NCBI RefSeq assembly: GCF_001039355.2
Contig: NW_019774203.1
Location: forward strand, 1 to 51,893
Reading direction: 5' to 3'
DNA: 51,893 nt
Origin: Lingula anatina
Taxonomy: Eukaryota; Brachiopoda; Lingulata; Lingulida; Lingulidae
Shown here piece by piece: positions 11,443 through 20,958 of this stretch. The position numbers were made by a program, and so were the translations under genes. Below the pieces are notes generated by a model that saw only the letters and a program-made list of their open reading frames with translations, was not told the DNA's origin and did no database searches. Each line of letters opens with the position of its first letter. Position 1 is the first letter of the stretch.

Positions 11443-11787
11443 TTAAAGGGATAATAACTCTTCGTTTTGGCCAAAAAATGAATTTTCCTGGAGTAAACAA
11501 CAATTTTCCCATACTTACCAATGGTTAATGAATCCATTTTTACATTCAAAGTTAGTCCCTGGTTTTTTTCTAAAAAGTTTGGTTTTTTGTTAAAATCTCT
11601 TAAGAGATTTTAGCAGAGTATAGCCATCAATGGAGGTCACGTGGTCTAAAGACAAGCTCAGATATCAGAATAATAGCTTTAACTGCCGTTTTTGTGGTAA
11701 AACAGAATATATTATATTTCTATGAGTTATTCACAATGTTTTTATTGTGAAATATAGATCTCATACGAAGAGTCATTATCCCTTTAA
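11443..11787. mobile_element. MITE with TTAA target duplication
   Basis: Terminal inverted repeats AGGGATAATAACTCTTCG (11447 on) and CGAAGAGTCATTATCCCT (to 11783) are flanked by TTAA at 11443-11446 and 11784-11787. The 337-bp element has no ORF. TTAA duplications are used by piggyBac and Kolobok families. An inverted partial copy lies at 19549-19639. Confidence 0.8.
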
Positions 11788-12465
11788 ATTGTAAAATTTA
11801 TCAATGAAAACAGTCATACACCAGCCCATTTAAAAAGTTCATTATATTATATATTTTCACACAAATGAAAGAGAGAAAATCAATCCACTATTAATTGAAA
11901 TTTATGGATTGAATGGATTCATTTAAGATCCAGTCTGATCAGCTGCTTCTTATGATAAATGTAAACAAAAAAATATGAAAAAAAAAGCGATAAGTACACA
12001 AAAATAAAATTTACATTAATTTATTCAGCTGATAAAGTCACAAAGAAACTCTGAAACTAACACCAATAGATGCTGATAGCTCCACTTGGGTTTTCAATAT
12101 GGCGGAAAACCCAACCATTTTATTGGTAAGGCTGATGGTACCAACAGCTGAAGTTTGGTAAAAGTTTATTATACAGCAATACTTCTCGCTTTCATATTAA
12201 CCTGTTTTAATGTTACAGGCCTTTGCTAGTGTTTACTCACGCTCGCTTCCATTTTTCCAGTGTATTGTGCTGTATTGCGTCGTATTGCACATTTCAGCTC
12301 TACTCAATAATAATTGTATGATAAAATGTTTTTTTCAATCAAACTCTTTCTGAAAAGCTCACAACAGGGAGTAAGTCATGTACAGTAATCAAGACAATCT
12401 GATGAAGGGTTATGTGTGATGCTTCATAGGTAAACATATTTTTTATCTTTCTATGCCTTATATTT
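11788..12465. other. Non-coding tract, nothing recognised
   Basis: AT-rich sequence with no supported ORF, RNA or repeat boundary. It lies where downstream exons of the minus-strand aldo-keto reductase would be expected, but none is recognisable. Confidence 0.45.
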
Positions 12466-12469
12466 GGTT

Positions 12470-13090
12470 TTAAGATAATTTTTTGGTGAAAGGCAAGTAC
12501 TTTCTCGCAGTATTGCCATAAATACACTGCCTGCCTGTCACAATATTTGCCTCGAACATCTAGCTGACGCTCGGGGTGTTCTCGCATAACCTGTGTATCA
12601 CTCAGATGACAATGTGTTATCTCACACTTTACCTGATTCTATATTTAAGATTTGATTAATTAAATTATTAATAATGAGAATTGAGTTACTTTAGCCTGTA
12701 GCCTGTGCTCTCTGAGCATTTGACAAGCCTGCAAGTTTTTTCCATTTTTATTTTACAAAAAAGGTCTATAATTTGCAATCAGCCACTATTTATACCATTA
12801 TTGATTTGCTTTTTGCTATGCATGTTTTATTTGATTTTTCTGTGAAATGCTGGTACTTAACAGTATGTATCTCAAATAATACACTCTGGCAATATATGCT
12901 GTGAATAGCTTGCTGATGTTCCAGGCTTGCTGATATACTGTGCACATTGCAAGGATGACAGTGTGTTATCTCACAAATTACTTGACTCTATATGTATAAT
13001 AAATGTATGTATAATTAATGCATAATTACTAACAATAATAAATGTGTTTCCTTGACTGTGGTGTGCACTCTGTGAGTGCTTTTTCTAAGT
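12470..13090. repeat. Diverged direct duplication, 349-bp offset
   Basis: Two blocks match loosely, 12470-12725 and 12825-13090. The clearest shared phrase is GATGACA-TGTGTTATCTCAC, at 12605 and 12954. Both continue through '-ctgattctatat' or '-ttgactctatat' and end in a 'gtgctctctgagcatttga' or 'gtgcactctgtgagtgctt' type text. Confidence 0.55.
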
Positions 13091-13218
13091 CTTGTTATTT
13101 TCTGCTTTTGGTCTGTACATTTGGCAGCTTTGCTGCCTTGTTTATCATAATAACCATTATGATCAACAACATGTACATGTTATCAAAATCATGCATTCAC
13201 GTGTGCCTCGTGACTTAC

Positions 13219-13407
13219 CTGGTACAAATCAATATAATCTGTCTTTAACTTTTCTAGACTGGTCGTAACGGCTTGGTCAATGTCTTCAGCAGTGTATGGC
13301 GCACTATTTGCGCCTTTTCCATTGCCCACCTTGGAGGCTAGTACAATATCTCTTCTCTTACTGGGGTCCATTATCTGCCCCAGAACAGAATGGGAGTTCA
13401 GGTATGC
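13219..13407 (-). CDS. Aldo-keto reductase exon 3
   Basis: 63 codons between acceptor TGTAACAG and donor GTAAGTCA. It holds the catalytic Tyr and Lys and ends at DLYQ, so the catalytic His must be in the next exon. Confidence 0.88.
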
Positions 13408-14940
13408 CTGTTACATGGAACAAAGAAATAAATAACTTTGTTATATGATTGTGTGAGAGAGACACACAGACTCTGTGTGCGTGTGTGTGTGTGTGTAAGT
13501 GCATGCATGCATGCACATGCCTGCACGTGTGTGTGTGCACATGTAGGGACTTGGGAGGGGGGCAAAAAGCTGCTGATACAAGTATAAGTGCTCAATTCTC
13601 TTTAATCAAGATGATTATACGGACCAAAAGCAACTATAAATTTCATAATTTATAATCAAAGTAATATTAAATCAAACTTTTCTACATGCATCTACCCTAA
13701 CTGACAGTCTGACTGTTATCACTCTCTGATCTTACCTCAGCAGTGTCTATAAAGTTTATACCAGTCTCCAGTGCTTTGTCCCATATTTTCCTTGATTCCT
13801 GTAAAATATTTAAAATATATATTTACACAATTTGTTCAATCAAAAAATGTGTCATATGTAAAAATTTGTAAATAATATAACATATCCCTGATTGCATTTT
13901 TGTTCAATAGTAGATCGATTCAAATTTGAGAGGGATTCAGAGGACACCTGTCTTAGCCTTTTCCACTCTGCCTCCTCCCAAAAATAGTTTAAAAAAGCAA
14001 ATTGAGACAATATCAAGAAATGTTTACAATCAATGTGTCATTATATTCAGGCCTGTAGCCAGGGGAGGTTCGGGGGGAGGGGGTTTCGAAAGAACCACCC
14101 TTTTTGTCAGGAAAAGATCCATTCTGGGTAAAATCTGAGCTAGGTACACAAATGTTTCATTGTAAAAGGTCCACTTTTTTCGAAAAAGAACCCCCCTTTT
14201 AAAATTGCTGGCTACGGGCCTGATATTACAGTGAAATTGTTGTCCAATCTATCTATTATATTTTTCATATCTTTTATATTATATAAATTAATGATCTACA
14301 ATATCTCCCATGCGAATTGATGCAAAATGGCATTCCCCCCCCATTTAATCCTAGGCCTTCCCATGCTTGTAGATCTACCTCTGCGGGGATTCTCACTAAA
14401 GTGCATTCATTGTAATCAGCTTAATTGTCTGACACAACCCTCCAGAAGCTAAGGGGTTAATATCTTTTTGGAGCAGGGGAGAGGTGGTTGTTTTGTTTTC
14501 ACATACCTATAATGTTAATTACCCCTTAGCTTCACAAAGGGGGCGTGTCAGACAATATTAGCTATTTCTTTGAGTGCACTAGTAGCGAGAATCCCTGCAG
14601 AGATAGATCGATCCTGCTTGTTTACATATAACTTTATTCTAAATGCATTCCCCTCGAATCATTACTCCTCACCACAGGACAGGTTCCACTTGCTAAAAAC
14701 TAGACAAATAAAAACATTCTGAATTTTGAAAATTCCCTGCACTAACGTACTGTACCGGCCGGGGTTTTCACATTTAACGTTAAACCTCAACTAAAATCAA
14801 AATGCATCGCTTGTAATTACCTCCACGGACATCGCTCCCCAAGTTTTGTCTCCACCAACCTGGCCGCCATTGAACTGCCAGGTGCCCAGACAGATAGGGG
14901 ACACATTCAAATCACTCCCTGGCAAGTTAACTCTCTGCAT
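13219..14940 (-). CDS. Aldo-keto reductase, N-terminal 124 residues in three exons (partial)
   Basis: Exons 14821-14940 (40 codons from ATG), 13736-13798 (21 codons) and 13219-13407 (63 codons) all join at phase 0 with good GT-AG borders. The product begins with the hairpin and first barrel strand (VSPICLGTWQF). It carries the catalytic Asp and Tyr of the family in GINFIDTAEAYLNS, the catalytic Lys in VLASKVG, and KLKTDYIDLYQ just before the expected HWP with the catalytic His. These enzymes reduce carbonyls with NADPH in the cytosol; the layout resembles the Tas/YajO-like or Kv-beta-like branch. The remaining two thirds were not found to the left, so the gene is truncated here or continues across a long, transposon-filled intron. 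Confidence 0.85.
13736..13798 (-). CDS. Aldo-keto reductase exon 2
   Basis: 21 codons (SRKIWDKALETGINFIDTAE region) between acceptor TTTTACAG and donor GTAAGATC. It holds the catalytic Asp. Confidence 0.88.
14048..14222. mobile_element. MITE with CAGGCCYGTAGCCAG ends
   Basis: Inverted ends CAGGCCTGTAGCCAG and CTGGCTACGGGCCTG are flanked by ATATT at 14043-14047 and 14223-14227. The 175-bp element has GGGGG/CCCCC-rich arms and no ORF. It lies in intron 1 of the aldo-keto reductase. Elements with these ends are, from memory, widespread in animals; the superfamily is not settled here. Confidence 0.75.
14371..14616. mobile_element. Foldback MITE, family C copy
   Basis: The element is roughly palindromic. 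Its left side reads GGGGATTCTCACTAAAGTGCA, then 'cagcttaattgtctgaca', and its right side mirrors this with 'gtgtcagacaatattagct' and 'gagaatccctgcagagatagatcgatc'. The centre has 'gttaattacccctta'. It shares the GATCGATC ends and GGTAATTAAC-like core with families A and B. It lies in intron 1 of the aldo-keto reductase. Confidence 0.55.
14821..14940 (-). CDS. Aldo-keto reductase exon 1
   Basis: It starts at the ATG (plus CAT 14938-14940), codes 40 residues beginning MQRVNLPGSDLNVSP, and ends GAG|GTAATT at phase 0. The plus-strand ORF over the same bases is its shadow. Confidence 0.85.
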
Positions 14941-16286
14941 CTTCAAAGTTTCAGTTCACTTACAGTACATGTATGTCGCTGGTATTAATACAGACAGGTC
15001 TCGGAAAGCGTGGATGTTTTACAAATTACGGTGCATTTGCCCGGGATTAACCAGCGAGGCACAGTTCGTCACTGACAGAGTCTGTGAGATATAGAGGTCA
15101 AGCAAACAAACTGTGTCTGCAGGAGTTAATATTGTTCCAGATGAAGTAGCGTGTATTCTATTCAACAGAGATAAAGCCGACGATTTAACGACCCGCAGTT
15201 TAAACAGATGGTATTTCTTTTTTCCTTTGATTAAACAATTAAAAGCATCACCATAAAACTGATGTACACTTTAAAATTAAAATGGGGGCATATCAAGAAA
15301 AACTTTCCTTTAATATAATAAAGGAAGTAAGAAGAATATGTTTTATTAGCCTGTGACTGTAGGAGTGCGGAGCTGCCTTGACCTAGTTAAAATTTCAGGA
15401 TACTGTCACATGACAGTAACGTGATGAAGTAAGCACAGATAAGATCTGCCTGCTGACTACTCACGGATAAATAAATAAATAAATAAATAAATAATTAAAT
15501 AAATAGACCAATAAATAAATTAATTAATAAGTGAAGAGATTAAAAAACACTGTATCAAAAAGATTATTGATCAGGAATGGAGTGATGATCAAAATCTACA
15601 AGATTAACAAGCCGCCATGCCACTGACGACAACGTAAACATGACTTTTCATGTGTTAAACACTTGTAATTGATCCTGTTACCTTTAAATACATATGACTT
15701 TTTTAATTTTTGCCTCGTTTGAAAAAGGATAGAATATTATCTTCTCAAGAAGACAACATATATACGGACAAATTTTAATTGATTAAGATCAAGGGTTTTA
15801 TTAATGATAAATTGATGTTCTAGTGTGATAACACTACTGGTAAACAGGTACTGAACTTATTGAATACTAGTACATCATATTTAGGACAACTTTAACAAAA
15901 TCACGTGGAAAAATTAAACTGCCGGCATCATAGAAAAAATATTTTCTCTGCCTTTTGTTCATAGCAAAACGTAGTAGGGTATATTGCCAATTAATATCAT
16001 ACATGTATGTTTACTGAAATACGTATCTAAACCTTACACTTTAAATAACCCTTTTAAATTCTTAGGTTTGTGTGCGTTCGTGTGTGTGTGTGACACCCAA
16101 TTTACAAAGCAACAAAATTGACGATTTGCGCATAAGCAAGTTAGATTGTAAATAAAACAACAGAAAAGGAGTTTGTGCTCTAAAAGTGTATTGTTGTGTT
16201 TTGCGCCTGTCAGTTTAATTTATTTATTTAACGTCATCTTGCATTAAACTGCCCGCCCATTTGCCACTTCCAATTAGGCCTAACTA
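14941..16286. other. Non-coding tract between genes
   Basis: Upstream of the aldo-keto reductase start. It holds an AAAT microsatellite at about 15466-15500 and a short palindrome TACTGTCACATGACAGTA near 15400. No gene is seen. Confidence 0.45.
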
Positions 16287-16653
16287 TAAGGCTCTATTCC
16301 CATAGATTTTAGATCGATTTATCCCCGCGGGGAGTCTCACTAGATTACTTTCACACTCAAANTTAGTCCATTAGTAGGAAAAATTATAAGAACTAAATGG
16401 GAGAAAGCATGAGGAAGAATTTATACATTAAGAATAATATTAATTGAACAATATTTTTTTCGATATTTTTTTTTTCTTCCTGAAATATTGGATATTTGGT
16501 TAGAAAATGATGTATTGCATATACTTATCATGAAAATGAGTAAAAACAAGCTAAAAGTAAGATATGGCTTAGTGTTATTGTACAACATACATTCCCGTTG
16601 GTCTGGTAACGTATGTTCTTCTATCATCTCTTCTTCTATCATTTTAGGTCAAG

Positions 16654-17571
16654 ATGCCGCTTTCAAGAGCAGAAATCCAAAAGAATTATAGGGAGAGGAA
16701 GAAAAGAAATGAGAGGGAAACATACCTTGCCAAAGAGAGGGCACGGCAAAAGAGAAATTATGTCCCAATAGGAACTTTAACAGAAAGAAAGAGGTCAAAA
16801 AGAAGAGATGAAGTAAAGGAGCGGGTAAGAAAGTGCAGGCAGAAGAAAAGCGTTGAAAATGCTGCAATCGACGTTCCAAACCCTGTAGAGTCCACAAATG
16901 ATACCAGTGGTTATGAAACAATGCAAAGTGACCATAGCACTGGACTCATAGTAAGGTTACCGAATCGTAGAAACGGACCCAGAAAGAGGCTAAGCAAAGC
17001 ATTGAGAAAAAGCAGAGACAAGTTAAAATCTTTGAAAAAGGAAAATGAAGGTCTAAAAAAGAAAGTAAAATGCGTTCAAAGGAAGATGCAGAGAATAAAA
17101 AGAAAGATGAATATACCAGCATGTCCAAACACACCTAGAAGTAATACAAATAGACTCTTTCTAAAATCAAAGGGTTTTGGGGGCAAAAGAGTTAGAAAAC
17201 AACTACTGCTAACAAACGTCATCACGGCTGAGGCTTCAAAATTCAAGCATGTAACAACAAGCAATGCAAAGAAGAGGCAATTGTATGGTAGTTTTGCTGG
17301 AAAACTGTTAAAAAAGTACAGATGTATTTCACATTTTAGCAAGTCAGCAAAGATAAACAGAAATCTAATATCTAATATAATACGTAAAGGTATTGACACA
17401 GCAGAGATTAGAAAACGAACAGCATACAAATTCAGGAGACAGGTAACAGCATTTTACGTCTGCGACGACAACAGTATACTGCAGCCCGGAAAAAAGGAAA
17501 AAACAAAAAGAACGTTCAAATTCAGTAAGCGGGATGTGAAATTGGTTGAGAGTAAATTCAGGCATAATTGA
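16654..17571 (+). CDS. Lys/Arg-rich transposon-borne protein (basic + coiled coil)
   Basis: An intact 305-codon ORF with no introns lies inside the transposon. Residues 1-75 are rich in Arg/Lys/Glu (EIQKNYRERKKRNERE), like a helical DNA-binding arm. Residues about 109-152 are a basic, leucine-spaced helix (RLSKALRKSRDKLKSLKKEN), suggesting a bZIP-like coiled coil. The rest (KLLKKYRCISHFSKS, FYVCDDNSILQPGKKEK) resembles the first third of a repeated gene family seen in fish and invertebrates whose members begin MPLSRAERQ-like and continue several hundred residues further. That resemblance is from memory. The ORF stops where those proteins would continue, so this may be a truncated or accessory DNA-binding protein. 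Confidence 0.6.
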   Translation: MPLSRAEIQKNYRERKKRNERETYLAKERARQKRNYVPIGTLTERKRSKRRDEVKERVRKCRQKKSVENAAIDVPNPVESTNDTSGYETMQSDHSTGLIVRLPNRRNGPRKRLSKALRKSRDKLKSLKKENEGLKKKVKCVQRKMQRIKRKMNIPACPNTPRSNTNRLFLKSKGFGGKRVRKQLLLTNVITAEASKFKHVTTSNAKKRQLYGSFAGKLLKKYRCISHFSKSAKINRNLISNIIRKGIDTAEIRKRTAYKFRRQVTAFYVCDDNSILQPGKKEKTKRTFKFSKRDVKLVESKFRHN

Positions 17572-18487
17572 GCATCATATTTCATCATGTGTAACATACG
17601 TAACTTTGATTTTTATGAAGGGAGTAAGGAACAGGTTTTATGATGTTTTTATGATGGTTATGTTTAATGTTTCCTCCATTAAGCAAAGGAGTGTTTAATT
17701 GAAATTCGTCATGTTTTCCTGTGACATCATTTTCATGTTGGCAATTTAATGCAGAAAAGATCCATTGCTAAATTAAGTAACATACGTTACAGACTTTCTA
17801 AGTATATAATTGAGAGATTTTATATGCATCACCATCACCATGTTAGTTTAAAAGATTCTGAGTAACTCAGGTTTGTTTGTTAACAATGTGAAATTACTTT
17901 TGTTTATTCTTTTCTTCCACAGTGATTATAATAAAAAGGATAACTCAACATAAATAGTGTACTTATGTTCAAAAAGTAAGAATAAGACCACCAGGAATTG
18001 TTAGAAAATGTGATTTGACATATAAAATGGTGTATTTTGATCTAAATATGAACAATAAGTGTAAAGCAAATCAATGACTTGATAGACTGAATTACTTAAA
18101 CCATTCTGTAAAATTGAGGCATTATTACTTGATGTATGAAACATACGTTACTTTTCCTACCTTTTAATTTTTTCGTCCAAAAATGAAGAAGACAATGTAA
18201 ATTTGTGAAATCAAATCATTTTATTTCTCTTAAATATTTGTATGAAAAACAAATATATTTTTTTTTTAAGTTAAAACATTATACATCAAAGATATTGATA
18301 TTTAATTCTAGTCATTTTGTTTGAATTTCTATTTTTACGTGTTTATTGTTTTTCATTGATTATTGTTGTGAGTTATAAATGAAAAAAATAAAATGTCATG
18401 CTCATTTGAAGGTTTGTTTTGTGAAACAAATATACAAGCTTCAAGAAAAAAAGAAGTTTTTGAGTTAAGCTAAAAGAAGAAATAATT

Positions 18488-18975
18488 TATCCACTATATA
18501 GAGACAGCCTTGACATGGTCACGAATGTTACATTGTGAAAAAAGGGCAAAAAAACTGCCATATTTTAAAGCTCGATTGTTAAAATACGGAAAGAGTAATG
18601 TTGAAACCGTTTCTGGACAGTGTTCCCGAGCTATGGGACTATGTTTTCCTAAGAGATGAACATTATGTGGGGTTGGTCATATGAGCACATTTTTCAAAGT
18701 GCAATTGCACTGTTTTATTGACTTTGAGTGANATATCCACTATATAGAGACAGCCTTGACATGGTCACGAATGTTACATTGTGAAAAAAGAGCAAAAAAA
18801 CTGCCATATTTTAAAGCTCGATTGTTAAAATACGGAAAGAGTAATGTTGAAACTGTTTCTGGGCAGTGTTCCCGAGCTATAGGACTATGTTTTCCTAAGA
18901 GATGAACATTATGTGGGGTTGGTCATATGAGCACATTTTTCAAAGTGCAATTGCACTGTTTTATTGACTTTGAGT
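18488..18975 (+). repeat. Tandem duplication of transposon right end, about 243 bp x 2
   Basis: The first copy runs from about 18488 to 18730 and the second from 18733 to 18976, starting at TATCCACTATATAGAGACAG and ending GACTTTGAGTG. Only a few substitutions separate them. An N (18732) lies exactly at the junction. Confidence 0.9.
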
Positions 18976-19139
18976 GTTCAGATAATCCGACTTAAGCGTC
19001 TGTCCCGCCTACTAAAAGCTCTAAGGGGATAATTAACTTTCGTGTCCGCCCGGTTGACAGCTATTTAGCGTGAACCCCCAGGGAGTTAGGTCGATCTAAA
19101 GTAGGTCGATCTTATCTATGGAAATGAGGTGTAAGGGAG

Positions 19140-19547
19140 CTTTTTGCATTCAAGTGTCCCCAGACGAGCGTGCTTTCCTTTCAATTTCAATTAACGCTAC
19201 AAACGGGAGCTTTTCCGCCGCCGTGCTCGTCCTTTTAGGGCTCCCGTTACCGCTATAAATACATACGGTATTTCCTAGTAACAGAAGATAGATTAAGGAG
19301 ATAGAGAAGAGTAGAGCGTGAGGAAATAAGATAATGTATGCAGTTGAGTCAGTGTGTAGAAGCAGTAGAGAGTTTGTTAAGTCAGCACTGCAGAGTAGTA
19401 ACAGTGTTGGGACTTTCAAATAGAAGTTTGATCAATAAACCTTACAGTTTTATTTTAACTGGAGGCGTCGTACGTTTGTTTGAGATCGACCCATCGCGTT
19501 CGGAGAAAAAGAAAAGAACGCGACAGTATATTTTTATTGAAATAATA
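19140..19547 (+). mobile_element. Possible solo LTR or promoter-poly(A) cassette
   Basis: TATAAATA (19254-19261) is followed about 180 bp later by AATAAA (19434-19439), the spacing expected of an LTR's R region. Upstream are two nested inverted repeats (ACGGGAGC/GCTCCCGT and GACGAGC/GCTCGTC). No target duplication was found, and an N at 19548 interrupts the right side. Confidence 0.3.
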
Positions 19548-19548
19548 N

Positions 19549-19639
19549 AACCATTGGTAAGTATGGGAAAATTGTTGTTTACTCCAGGAAAATTCATTTT
19601 TTGGCCGAAACAAAGAGTTATTATCACTTTAAGGTTAGT
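19549..19639 (-). mobile_element. Partial inverted copy of the TTAA MITE
   Basis: It matches the reverse complement of 11447-11535 (CCATTGGTAAGTATGGGAAA through TTATTATCACTTTAA). The other end is missing; the break coincides with the N at 19548. Confidence 0.75.
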
Positions 19640-20096
19640 TTTTTCACATAAAAGAAATTTCACATAAAAGGTACTTGACAAGTTTAGTTTTCAATGTACT
19701 AGTGTACTTGGTATCTACATATTGTATACCCCTTAAAAACGAGAAGCACACAAACCCCGGTAGAATTTTATTTGCGCCGAGAAACTACGTATCGAGTTTG
19801 TATTTCTTCTATCCAAATATGCTCATGAATAAACTTCATTCAAAACTGTTTTTTTAAGGGGAAGCAAAATAGTTATTTCGTGATTAAAACACAATTTAGT
19901 AAATACTAGTACATGCAGTACAATTTATACGTTTTTGTTTTACCCTTTTATGATTGTTTTAAAGTTGGGGCGTACACTTATATATAAAATAAATATGAAA
20001 TGAAATAAAACTTTGAAAATGCCCAAACTCAAATGTCGCCACTCTTCATTCTTTTTAATGTTAAAAATCCGTTTTATACAATGCGTTTCTCCTTTT

Positions 20097-20418
20097 CAGT
20101 GGCGGATTTGGGGGGGTGTCAGGTGGGGTCCTGACCCCCACCCCCCCCCCACCCCTTTCGATTTCTGAAAAAAAATCACACCAATGGTGCCCTCTTGAAA
20201 TTAGAATTTTGTACATGAATCATAGTTCTAAACCGTACCAAATGACATCGTTCACCCTCTAAAATACCAATTTTTTCGGGGCCATGATTCAGCGGGGCCC
20301 GAACTTCACGCCGAGGGGTGTGTGCACGTGGGTGGGTGGGTGGGGGTGGGGTGGGGGGGTCGGCTTCGCATCTGCGGACCCCCCCCCCCCTTCTTAAATA
20401 ATCCTGGATTCGCCCCTG
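20097..20418. mobile_element. MITE with CAGTGGCGGAT...ATTCGCCCCTG ends
   Basis: Imperfect inverted ends CAGTGGCGGATTTGG and CCTGGATTCGCCCCTG bound a 322-bp stretch with long G and C runs. The ends resemble a hAT-like type; no clean 8-bp target duplication is seen. Confidence 0.55.
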
Positions 20419-20741
20419 ATTTTTTTATATTTTTCTTTCGCCCTTAAAAATACTAAATAAATCAATAAATACCGGGTATCTAACTAGTTAGGCCTATAAT
20501 GCACCTACTTAAACTTACCTTCAATATTTTAGGATATAGCATCGTTTTGAAATCAAGGGAAAAATTAAAGTTTTACCGAAACGCAGAGTAAAGAGAGGGG
20601 GGAGGGGGAGTGTACAGCGAACACGTCCATGCACGCGTAACGTGACAGCACGGCAATCTCGTCTTGACCTAGTTTTGCGTTGATATTATCGGCTCTCATA
20701 CCACATGACAGCAATATGACCTAACTGGGACGGACGGGACC

Positions 20742-20958
20742 ATGGGGAAAGAAGCTCGTACAAGAAATGTTTGGCGACAACGAAGGAAACGTCGAGAAGT
20801 TATATTCCTCGTGCTAGCAGGACTGATGCTTTGTGCTACGATCGTGGTACAGATACTAAAGCCAGCTGGACGGAGTGTTGAGGTTTCGGCGGTCGATGGG
20901 AGGACGCAACACAATGAAGGAAGTCGCGTTAAGAGAGCTATTGAACTGTCAGCGACAG
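20742..20958 (+). CDS. SLC24A: NCKX exon 1
   Basis: It starts at ACCATGG, a good Kozak context, codes 72 residues plus one base, and ends phase 1 at ACAG|GTAGAC. Residues about 20-40 are a hydrophobic segment ([20 protein letters not shown]) after a basic N-terminus, a signal peptide or anchor. Confidence 0.85.

Larger units (their letters stand above)
16354..18976 (+). mobile_element. 2,623-bp DNA transposon with CACTCAAA ends and TTCA duplication
   Basis: Inserted in a MITE. Left end CACTCAAA(N)T, right end TTTGAGTG; the first 8-11 bases form an inverted repeat. TTCA is duplicated at 16350-16353 and 18977-18980. It carries one intact 305-codon ORF near the left end and then about 1.4 kb of AT-rich DNA. 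The right 243 bp is tandemly duplicated, with both copies ending in TTTGAGTG. CAC-type ends plus a 4-bp duplication recall the Chapaev branch of the CMC (CACTA-Mirage-Chapaev) group, but no DDE transposase is visible, so the class is open. Confidence 0.85.
16290..19131. mobile_element. Family A MITE split by a DNA transposon
   Basis: The left 64 bp (16290-16353) and right 151 bp (18981-19131) together make 215 bp. This is exactly the length of the intact copies at 26720-26934 and 40407-40621, to which they align. TAA flanks both ends (16287-16289, 19132-19134). Confidence 0.9.

Noticed and set aside
12339-12587. Possible downstream exon of the aldo-keto reductase
   Set aside because: The reading lacks the HWP/catalytic His text and any barrel-strand motif of the family.
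13398-13655. Cys/His-rich ORFs on both strands
   Set aside because: They come from a (GT)n-rich stretch; the His/Thr or Cys/Val patterns are simple-repeat translations.
14846-15094. 82-codon plus-strand ORF
   Set aside because: It is the antisense shadow of aldo-keto reductase exon 1 and has no domain-like text.
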